Shown piece after piece: positions 23,901 through 35,900 of a stretch of 64,000 nucleotides of DNA. Under the pieces are notes generated by a model, which made no database searches, was not told where the DNA came from, and saw only the letters and a list, made by a program, of their open reading frames with translations. Every line of letters starts with the position of its first letter. Position 1 is the first letter of the stretch. Source of the DNA: Ophiura sarsii (Eukaryota > Echinodermata > Ophiuroidea > Amphilepidida > Ophiuridae); the NCBI GenBank assembly GCA_035610835.1, contig CM069449.1, positions 41,089,098 to 41,153,097 of the forward strand, in the 5' to 3' direction. The position numbers were made by a program, and so were the translations under genes.

Positions 23901-26900
23901 TTGGCAATTTTTATTGTTAGAAAATTGGAAGAACTGTCTTATCTTGGGCAGGGATGTACTTTCGCGACATCCTGCGAGAATCCAAATGGATTCTCGCAGA
24001 GGAATTTTACGAGAATCCATGGATTCTCGCAAATGGATTCTCGCAGAATATTTTGCGAGAATCCTTTTTACTGAATTTAAATTCTGCATTTTAAATATTT
24101 ATTGTACTATTGTATACTTAGAAAATAATAGTACACAAATTGAATCAAACACTTCTTAAGTTTACACACAAGTTAACATGTCATCTTTAATGGTTATCTT
24201 TTTCTTTTCTTTCAGGTAACTAACAATATATCTGCACAGCAGATTTCAAAAACCAACTAAGAACAATCATCATTTTAATTTCAACTTGAACAGTTTAGAG
24301 TCAAATACCAGTCATCTAAGGTCCTGTTTTGAACTTGAGAAAAAAGAAGAAGAAAAAAGTTTTAAAATAAAAAATAAAAAAAATACTGTATATATATTTT
24401 GTTGTTGCGAGAATCCACCTGGATTCACACGGAAGTGATTTTACGCGAATCGATTCGCGGATTCGCGCCAAAAGTACATCCCTGTTGGGATCGACTAAGT
24501 GATAAATCTTCTGTGAAATTATGTCATGTTACTAATCCTGGGGCTACTTTACTGGTCTGGACATAAACATGTAAGCGTGTGTTCTTTGTAGAGCGCTAAA
24601 TGCTTCAATTAACCCTAACCTTCCTGGATACTACAAATCATGACAGTGCTACAATCTTGTACCGTGCATAAGCACCATCAATCTCGTGCCACGCGCAGCG
24701 CGTAGTTCAACTTGTAAAAACAAACTGAACCTCCCCAGTGTAGCTCAGTCGGTAGAGCATCAGACTTGCACACACGCCGTCTGGGGTTCAATCCGCGGCG
24801 CGTGCGGAGACTGATTTCCCCCTCAAATTTGACCCGTTTTTCTCCCCTGATAGTTTAATTCACAAAAACACGCCCGAGGAGTTAGGGTTAAATAAAATAA
24901 AATAAAATTCAAAATAATAATATTTTCATTTCTTTGTGTCCAAAATACAGTGACATGTCTCTGGACAGATTTGGTTTGGACAGCTACGATCTCAAGTATG
25001 AAGACTCACCACCTCTGCCCCCATCAGCATCCCCACCACCCTCACAGAGTTTTCAACTCCCTCTAACATACAATGGAACATTCCAAAAGGACTATCAGGA
25101 TACCAGACTTGAACCTACTAATAAGAGACATCGAGGACAGTCCATTTCTCCAAGAGGGAGTAATATTAGGACCGATGATCTGAAATATAATGTGCAATAT
25201 ACACCAAACCTAGAACAACGAAATCGGCCGAGAACAAAACAGAAATATCTGGTACTGACATCGAGTAGGACGCCCCCTGCGAAGCAACTGGGCTCGTTGC
25301 GTTCCCCGGACTATGACATCTGGAAGAATCAGAGATGGAATGAGTCGCCCAAGAACAAATTGAGTCTCAGAGCAGAGGGGGTAGATGATGACTTTATATC
25401 ACCAAGAAAATTGGCATGGCCGAGAGATAAGGAGCTAGAAAAACAAAGACAAGTAAGGTTAAGATAGCAAAATAAAAAATATTTCAAACATGTTTAAGCT
25501 TCCCCTTTTTTTTTGAGGGAGGGGGGGTCCTCTTCAATTTGTTTTCTTTATTTCAGTCACAACTTTTTTTTGTACAGGTGTTTCAGAGTTTGAAACAAGT
25601 TTTGTTGTGACCAACCCAGGGTCCGCATTAAGTGTTTAGCAGTGCAAAATGCTCCTCAATCCTCATATTTTGCTACACAATTTTGGAAATGTATAGCAAT
25701 TTTATGCCACATGTTTGTTTCCATACAAAATGTGGCAAATATTTCAAACTGCAACTCATCAAGCAGGTTTTCCTATACAAAATCCTAGAAGGCCTGCTCC
25801 TCTTAAAGATTCGCAGTTTATCGCTATAACAAGGACAGTTTTGCACTTAAACTTATTTTTAAAAAAGATAAAGGGTCTCCTACTTTTTTTGAAAAAGTCC
25901 ACACACTAAACATATTTTGTCTACTTTGCCTTATTTTCAAGTGCATGTGCCTGAGCTGCCGAGCAAGCTGATTTATGAATAATCTTGCAGAAAAAAAATC
26001 ACCTAGAAAAAAAATCCCAGAGATAAGTTTTGTTTTGCTGTGACCTGGGTTCTACCTACAGTAGCACAAAATACTGATGTTCAAAGAGTTCTAGTTAATT
26101 CCGTAATACGGTAATACACTTTGGGCTACGGGCTACCAAACCTCTTTTGAAGGATTAAAATCACTAACTCGACACCGACAGACAGCCTAGTCCAGTTGTA
26201 TGATATTCGCTTTGGGAATGAAAGGTCCTGGGTTCAAATCCCAGTTGCATCACATTTTTATGTTAAACCATTGCTATCAATTATTTTTAAAGTTGGAATG
26301 GTAATTCATGATAGCTTAAACTCATACCATATGTGATGCGATCTGAGAAAACCCGTCGGATGTCGCAAAATGTGAACTAGGGTTTATGGGTACAAAAAAC
26401 AAAAAAAACAAAAAACTTTTTTCTTTTATTAGATTTTTTTAAAGAAAATTAGTTTCCAGTACTTTGTGTCATCATCTTTCATGAAATTTCACCTTGACAA
26501 ACTTACTTATAAATAAGTCACTTTTATTATTAACCTTATTTATAATGTTATTATATTGAATTATGTATCTTTTTTGGCCTGTTTCATGATTTCTTGTTTT
26601 GTAGCTTTTGGTGACATCACAATCATCATTCACTCATAACTTTTTTGCAGTGATCGTAGAAAAATGATCGAAACAGTTCTGTAATCAGCACAGTTTTAGC
26701 TTTCTTATGATATAAATATCTCCAATATGAAAAATGCCACCATGTGGCGGGTTTTCACAGATCGCATCACATATTTTAAACACCCAAACTATGTTTTATT
26801 GTTCCAGATTTTGGCCATGCTAGAGCATCTGGACAGGAGAGATTTAGCCAATGAGTTCTTCAATGATTTCATCAGGGAATTCTTCGAGCATGAGATGATA

Positions 26901-29900
26901 TTGGATGTTGCCTGTCAGGTCTTCATTGAGGAGAGAGAAAAGGTAAATTGTATGTTTGAGAATTTAACCCTTGCTCACAGGATAAGGATCAAAAAATAAT
27001 TGTGACCAGTCACATTAAAAAGGACATGTTGATGTTGTCTGCAAATGCACTTTTGAGATAGAGGCCAATTTATTTGGTGAAATATAAAGAATAAAATAGA
27101 AACAAAATATGCTTCTTCAATTCATATCTTGTGATTATAAAGTCTGATTACCTTAAAACATGGTATCATTTCAAAAGCTTAAAATGTGCTCTATCAAGTA
27201 CGTGATACCAATTACTCAGAATTGACTCGGGCCTCCAACTTGTCCATTTTGACGTGACGGATCACAATTATTAGTTGTTACAACATTGTTGTTAGCTTTC
27301 GCTAGCAATTTAATTTTGCTAGGAGATCCAATTTGCCAAATTAAATTGCCGTCAATTATATTATTATTTATAATGGTTATATATAGGAAGATGATACAAA
27401 TTAGTGAAATTAAATTGCTGCAAAAAATTGACTTAATGCTAATTCTTTAAATTAAGTTGCCGTGAAATTAAGTTGTTTTACAGTATAGGTTACTGTTAAA
27501 GTACAGGGTGTCTCAAAAGTGCTGATACTTAATAAAGCGTTATATCTCTGGTAAAATAATTCATAGTATATTTGCATAGAAGACTTGCAGAATTATTTGA
27601 TACCAAACTACAATACCAGCTATCTGTGTTGCCAAAGTACTTAGAAAGTTTTCCAAACTATAGAATTGCATATTTATAAACACACACAGTATGATGAGCT
27701 TAATGAAGTGAAGAGAGCCAGACTTTTCTATGGTGATTCTTTTTCAGTTAAGATTGAAATAATCCTATAAACGTGTCAGTTAACAAGGAAATAAACATTT
27801 AATTTTTGTAGTTATTTAGGTGCTTGCCTGGGGGCAACAAACCACATTTTTTCTATCATTATTTCGCCCACGTTTCCCCGTTATTTAACAAACACCTTTC
27901 TTCGTGTTTCGTCGAGCTGTCAAATGGTCTCGTAAAATTAACTTTTTTGAGCTCCCCCATTAGCGCAATCAGTTGGTCGTTAAACATTACTAAGCTCGAA
28001 ATTAAAAACCGTGTTTTTGGTGAAAAAACAGCTCCTGTACAGAAATAGTCATAATTACTTAACGGTTTCATCAAATAGCGTGATTTTTTTCCAGATGGTA
28101 GCAAAGAAATGGCGCAATCATTTAAAGTTTTGTTTGCCTTGATTTTGTGGGCAGAAATATTTTTTTAGATTTTTTCAATTAGGGTAAACTTTTTTTTGAC
28201 TCACCCTGTACGTGTACTTATACAGTTGTGAAAGGTATCCCCGGGTTTTTCTGCGGAACTATTTAGTGACGTGCTTCCTAAAGACATCGGGTCATCAACC
28301 TTGAAAACAATGAGACTCATTAAAGGGGCATTGAGAGATGTATCAATATACTAAATGAACAAACAACGTAAAGATAAATCATCAACATAGCCCAAATCCA
28401 AAATGTCATACAATTCCGACATCGCCTTCATGCCAAAATAAGCAAATAACGGCACTTCCTGGTTGAGATTTGCCGCGAAAGTCCGTGAGTAAACGGTAGC
28501 ATAACTTCCAAATTCAGCTCCTTATATCGAAACTAAGAAAATCATGAAATTTTATATGATAAACGGCGAATGTTGGTAAACTGTTTCAGATGGAAGTTAG
28601 TATATGCCTTAGTATTACTTTGATGCAAACAAACTGATTTCCAGGATAATTGAGGGCGCACTCCCATACGTATCTCTCAATGCCCCTTTAAATATAACAA
28701 GGTAATAATTGTTGTTGTTTTGTTTCACAGGCAAAGATGCCACCAATTAGATCCAATCCACGTGAGAAAAAACAGCAATATGAAAAGAATGCCAGAAAGA
28801 GAGAAAAAAGGTAAGTTCTGGTTCCGGTTCTGGTTCTGGTTCTGGTTCTGGCCGATAAAGCGGAATCCCGCATCAACGTCACAGCTCTCTGAACCTAGAG
28901 AGTGAGATTTTGTGTACAGGTTAACAGACCCGGGATGATCCCCTACTCTTTACGATGAGGTCTGCAAGACTGTAACTATTTAACGTGTTCAGGGTGAGCA
29001 TCGGAATACACGGAACCAACGGCTTAACTTGACTCTTCGAAACCACGGCGCAACTGACATTCACTGTATAGACCTGCACGTTATACACAGCGAATGGGGT
29101 AGAGGAGAAATTCTACAATTAAATCGATCATCAGCTAACCATGGAAAGAAAGTTTGTCAACAACCAGAGTGGTTTATCCCTGAACAAGTTGTATTTATCT
29201 ATAGGTCAAAAGATGCGTTGTTTTGAGAAAAATCAATGCATCACTGATGTCAGGGGAACAACCAAGAATTAAACAAAAACAAAATTGTAATAGTTGAACT
29301 ATATCTATATTTCATAATTTACTGTTCTGGTTTTCAAAGCACTATCTATCTCAATTCATCATCATTTTGAGACTGAACCCTTAGTTTGAGTGAGTTATTG
29401 AAAGAAAACCAAGTAAACTTAGGTGACGAAAAAAAGAAACCCTGTTCTACGGGCAAACGGACCTCTCAGGATGGGTCGGTTTTGGTTTTTTTAAACCTTT
29501 TTCCACTGACTATAAAAATCAAACAAATCTGTAAAAATCTTGCCGTATTTTGAAAAAATATTTGGGTTGGTATTCATTTTGCATATGAAATTTTGGAAAA
29601 AGTGTACTTTAGGTCCCAGATACTGGTACACCAGTATCGTTCAATACTGGAACATAAAAATTGCCAGTCTCGCTCGATACTGGTGATGATTTTACTGTTA
29701 TCTAGTATTGGTCGGAACGGGAACACCAAATTGTGTTCAGTATTGACCGATACTGGACAACGTCAGATGTTCGGCTTTATTTTTGCGTAGCAAAAACTGC
29801 TATGCACTTTCTGACTTGTGTCGCAATTCCTAAGTTTTGTGTAGCAGTTTTAATAGGCAATACAAATTCGCGGAAATCGGGGATAAGAAAACAGAAAAAG

Positions 29901-32900
29901 AAAAATCATGACATTTTATTAAGAAAATAACCTTAAAATAATGATCAAATCCACCCAAATATCAAGTATTAATACTCCGGGAAATAAGTTAAATGTCAAG
30001 TTAAATCCTTCGATCATACATGTGGCCTTTGCAAAACCGGGGAATACCTTTCTATCAATGTAAACAAAACTTGTATTGTTAGTCTTTTTGATAATCTTTT
30101 TTGAGCACCGTAATAGTGCGCTTGCTACTTAACACGTGTGAGAGAGTCTATGAATCACAATTGGGTAGTACCCCAATTGCTACTCCAATACCAATTGCGG
30201 GACAATTGACCATGAATGGTTCCCGGTATGTTTTGCCACATGCGGTATTATGCGCGTCGGTTTTAGGACCACCAAAAGATCCCGATTGCTCATGCAATAT
30301 TAAATGGCGGTGAGCAGCATGAATGTAAACAAACTTCTTGTGGCGTAAAATTGAGTTATAACGGCAGAAATTAATTGAAACATTGGACATTTTTCGTACT
30401 TCCTAGTCGAAATATGGCATCGAAAAATATGCGACGGCTCTTTACAGTTGCGTCGCAAACATGCTGTCTTGTAGAGCATTTTGCGATGCGATACACCTTA
30501 TGACGGACGTTGATACTGGAACAATTTTATGTTCCAGTATAGGTTGATACCAGTAGTAATTGGTTCCAGTATTGAACAATACTGGTACATAATTGTGTTC
30601 CAGTATTGCTCGATACTGGAACAGTTTATATGTGCCAGTATCGTCCGATACTGGAACACTGACTTTGTACCAGTATCCAGCGATACTGGGTGTTCCAGTA
30701 TAGGACGATACTAGTACACTGTAAACTCAAAGTGTCTACCATTGGAGAAAAAAAACGTCTACAATTTGTGGTGCTCAGTGAATGGGGAATTGGCTTTTGT
30801 TTGTACACTCAATTGTAGACGTTTTTTTAGACAAGCTACTAGTTAAATGTTTGACTAAAAAATAAATAAATTTAAATACTAGGATTTGGGTGGTAACTGG
30901 TCCAATATAGTGTCAATAATTGTGTCTACAATTCAGTCTTGTAAAAGTACAACAAGGCTTAATCCCCCATTGATACAGCTCCTACAATGGTTGACATTTT
31001 GTCCAATTGTTCGACACTTTGAGTTTACAGTGGTACAGTCCAGAATCTGGGACATAAAAGTACACTTTTTCCGAGAAAACAATTTCACTGATTTAAAAAA
31101 AAATGGGTTGGTCGTTCGTTGCCTTACCTCCACATATTCTTTCACTTTCAGCATATGGCTACAGCTAGTCTATCGCCCTGACATATATGACAGCGTAGCA
31201 ACCAACCTCTTACACGAGGTTGTTGCAGACGACATTCTAGTTATCGTCAGAGAATGTGTTACAGAGATGGTGGATGAATACTTCATACAGAAATTATTAG
31301 TTGATGAATTTGAGGAACTGAACGAGGAGGTGATGGCAGATTTAATACCGGATGTGGTACGTGTATAATGTTGTCAAATAGCAGATCCGATGAAACTTTT
31401 GAGCTTGAAATATGGTTTCTTTTTTATGTTCCTCAATTAAAAACTGTTTTCCACAACTTTCAGTCCTATGAATGTATAAGCAATTAAATGTTTGTGCATT
31501 AACCCTAACCAGTAAAGCTGGTTTTTTGTGCGTATCGGGGGGAGGGGGGAAAAAGTGCTATTTTTTTTACCCGAAAAATCACCCAGCACCCCCCGGGATT
31601 CGATCGCCGGACCATCCGCACCCAAGTCTGTCCCTCTACCAACTGAGCTAACTCCCTAGGTCATATGCGGCCACAAACTCCGTGGCCACATATGCCTGCG
31701 GTAGGTGACGTCATCGCGGCAATGCAGCAGCACGTGCCTGGAGATAGTTTCTGGCAGTGAGATTTAGTGAGATTCAGTGCGGTTAGGGTTATGGGGGGAC
31801 TCAATGAAGTTTTTGATTTGAAATTTTGAATTTTGTGAGTGCTGTAATTATTGAACTATTAATCAAATGCATATAAAAGTATACATTTTTGGAAAGGAAA
31901 TGGATCAGAGAATCCAAATTTAATGTTGATTTTTTGAGAAAATCACAAAATTCACTTTTTTGACCCAATTGTTTTTTAACAAAGCTAACAACAACAAAAT
32001 TGAGTAAAAAATGCCCAAATCGCTTGATTATGTTGTAAAGACACTCTAACTTACAGACGAATATCTATTTTTTTTACCTAAACTAATACTTTTTGAAATC
32101 TTGACAAAAAAGTGAGAAAAAAAGAAAACTTTTTGGGGTAGCACTTTGTGAACAGGATTAAGTTGGTGTTTTCTCTTCCAAAATTGTGATCCCGGTTAAA
32201 AACCCTAAACCAGGGTTAGGGTTAATAACAAAAGTTTTCTGTAATTAGTAGAAATGGCCTTTTGTAATTAACTGTGTAGAATAATGGGCACCCACACTGC
32301 CAAGGATATTTTCTAACAAGGGGCAGTGAACATAATTTGTCCTGAAGAATTCCGCTAATCCTTAGAGTTTCAAGCTGTATAATGACAGCCAACCTCAGGG
32401 AAAACCTTTAATAGTGTTTTCAATTATGAATATGTATTAGAATGACCCGTTGCTCATTTTTCTCTCCAAAATTACGTGAATCACTTTGTTTGTAAACAAT
32501 GCCAATTTCCCTGCAAAATGTCCCTTCAGAAGAGAATTGTATGTATTTCTTTACTTTCTGAACCAAAATTCCCCTTCAAATGTTCAAATTTCGCTATAGG
32601 GAGCTTCCTGAATTCTCTACCCTTCTTGATCGGTTAATCACGTTTTTCAACAAAGCTCTAGCATCTTGATTTAAGAATTCAAATTCTTATTTTGTTTCTA
32701 GGTTATAGAGTGCAGGCATGAGTCATTCATGGACACACTAGCTGATTCCTTCATAGAGGGCGCCATAACAGACTGTGCTGAAAGTTTTCTAGCGGAAGCG
32801 TACTCAACAGGCACATTGCGCTTGCCGCTAACTAATCGAGAAAAAGATGACCAGAGAGGGGAGGTATGTAATGGCATAGTAGTGTGTTGGGAGAATAGCC

Positions 32901-35900
32901 ATATAAATATAAACTCCTCAAAAAAGTTTGGACACTTTTTCAATCACCATTTTCCCGGATATTTTGTAATGTATTCATATTGTGTTCCCTATCTATGAAA
33001 AGCTGATGTGTTCCTCTTTCCAACGATACCCCGCTTACTTTTTCAATGCTCAGTAACTTGCTTGAGAACGGAGTAATTCTGTCATACCCTTCACAGAGGT
33101 ATTCATAGTGCATGATTTTTAAGAACGACGCATACTACCGATGTAGGTGTGTAGGGTATAACAGAATTATGCCCTTGAGAACATTTGGGAGGTCATAATC
33201 TGAATGTGCCAAAATTGCCTCTATTTCGTGCTCTAAAGAACAACTGTGTTGTCTGATCACTGAAGTGTTTCATAAAACTACAGTGTAGAGTGATGATGCT
33301 CTATTGACCTTTGAGCACAAAATAGAGATGATTTTGGCACATTCAGATTGTGACCTCCCCATGTTCTCAAGCAAGTTGATGGGAGCTTAAACAATTGATT
33401 GCTACAAATGAGGTTTCGTTTGAATGAGGAACACATCAGCTTTTCATACAGAGGAAACACAATATTAATACATTACGAAATATCCGGAAATTTGGTGATT
33501 GAAAAAAGTTTCCAAATTTGTTTGAAGAGTTTATATTCCACATGGACTCCCTAAATGTAGCTTTTCATCAAGGCGTTGTGGTGTTGTGTGTGAGCACCTT
33601 AAAAAAAAAGGTGTGAGCGCCCGCTGTAAAAATATTAGTTTAATACAACACCTTTCCGCAAAAATGTGTTATGATTTGTATTGTTTTACGGAAGATTTTT
33701 CCTGGAAAAATCACGCTTCCTGATTGTTTGATAATGATGTCGTCATGATTAACCAGGAGACAGCATCGATATCAAGTGCATTCTTTAAACGTTGTCGTCA
33801 ATAGAATTAGGCGGAGTTAATTATCTTGTGTTATGATGACTATATTGTTTGATCGACACATAATGCTTACACAGTAGCATAGCTATTTGCGCAAAGACAT
33901 CTCGCTCCTCAAACAGGGACATTGAGATTGATTAACGCTAAGGCGACAAAAAAAGGAAACCCTTGTTTTTTTATTACTTTTTCCCTCTTGAAAATGATCG
34001 TAAAAATCAAACAAATCTGTAAAAAACCTTGCCTTATTTTGATTAGCCCAAAAACATATTTGGGTCAGTATTCATTTTGCACATGAACTTATTTTCGGTC
34101 GGGCCCTTACAACAGGCTTTCTGTATTTTGTCACCTGACTATAGTTCAATCAGTTCCAAATTTGAGAGAAAATATGCTGTTTTTATATCTCCATGTGGAA
34201 AAGTAATCCAAGCGTCTGCACAAGATTTTGGCCATATGCACGAGACTTTGGCTGATCGCACGCATTACCTTGGATTATTACAAGAAATTGCACAAATGCT
34301 AGAATCAAACCATCTCAGAAACTAATATATACTGATATATTTTCTTGTTGGTCTTTCACAGGTTGACAATCTAACATATCATATGCGTTTAGACAGCATG
34401 TTTGTAGATCACTTTCTTAGGATCATCACAAGAAATTTCACAAATGCTAGGATCAAACCATCTCAGAAACTAATATACTGATATATTTTCTCATTGGTCT
34501 TTCACAGGTTGACAAGTTAGCATATCATATGCTTTTAGACAGCATGTTTCTAGATCACTTTCTTAGGATCATCACAACAAATCAACAAGTTTGGAGTATG
34601 AATGAGGAGCTTGATAGATTTCTGGATGGTATGTATTTGTACTTACAGGTGTGTAGGTGTATGTTCCTATCACTTTTTTTGGCAATTATTTTTTTTCTCA
34701 TCAATTTCAAGATATTTTGATATCAGAAGAATCCCCATATTTTTCTCATTATGTCTGTAAAAAAGGGCCAGAAATGTTCCATTTAGAAATTATAGGCTAA
34801 AAATGGTGAATTACTGCCAAAGGTGGTTAACCACGCGGCAGTTTGTGTACTACTCCAAGGGCAGATTTCTTGTCATCGTGTCCTTCTAAAATAAGAACCA
34901 TTGGAGTTATGCAACTCAAACTTTGGAATAAAATATCAAGTTGAAAGTCGGGCCAGAAATCAGAACGTCTACCTTTAAAGGGCACACCATGCAATTTGTC
35001 AAGCAGTGTTCGAAATAAGTGGATTTCCGGGTGTCCTGACACCCAAAAAATGCGCCGGACAACCTAATTTAAGCTTATTGTTGTCCGTCGGACATCCATG
35101 TTTTTTTAGTGTAGAATGAATCTCATGTCTTGTTTTCTTGTTATTTTAATGATTCCTGATTTCGATGATTAAAAATGAAAGATCGCCATCAAAATTCATC
35201 ATTTGAATCGCAAATCCCTGGCGCAAATCAGTCTTATTTTATTCTGCAATCGTTTCATATCTGTATACCTTTCACATCGCGATCGCACATGACACCACTC
35301 AGTCACAGAACCATTTTTCGGCAGCTCGGGGAGTTAAATAGACTTTGTATCATTCATCGTGCACAAGTATCCAGTTCAGAACTTGACGGCCGACGCTATT
35401 ACCTTACGCTGTAGAAGTAGAGCTGTGCCATCGAATCGAGGATAATTATTATAGCGCATGCGCCTTGAGATACATAACCGCGAAACATAACCGAATGATT
35501 CACAGGTCATCGCCTCCACATATTATAGTATGCGTAGTATATTAAGTTGACCTTTTGAACCGTGTCTCCTAATTACGAGCTTCATTTATTAAATACCGCG
35601 TGGGAATTTGCGCAAATTTCTAGGTTCATTTAATAGCCTCGTGTGAGAGCTTCGCTTGCCTATTACAAATACGTATTTGGAACTGTGTTTTTTGAAACGG
35701 GTACAGATTTATCGCAGATTACTTTCGTTGTATTTGATCGTCAACAATAACACCACTTCGCTCTATCATCATGGCCAAACAAAGGTCTCTTTTCGAGTGT
35801 TTTGTGCTGCAGTACTGATTATTTGGTCCTTGTTCGTATTGGGGGTTTCAAAAACGGCGTAAATTTGCGAAATTACGATAATTTGTATTTACTTGATAAA

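Noticed and set aside
24609..24891. Interstitial telomere from the GTTAGGG words
   Set aside because: Each end has only one or two TTAGGG units as part of a TIR. There is no telomeric array.
24955..24957. ATG in exon 3 as the gene's start codon
   Set aside because: Exons 1 and 2 join it in phase with good splice sites and an upstream stop, so it is more likely internal. It remains possible for an alternative transcript.
26181..26253. Functional tRNA-Pro gene
   Set aside because: The T arm and anticodon are good but the acceptor stem does not pair and the flanks recur elsewhere as a repeat.
30507..30717. CRISPR-like regular repeats
   Set aside because: Repeats are palindromic and variable, spacers are only 8-10 bp and similar, and the DNA is eukaryotic.
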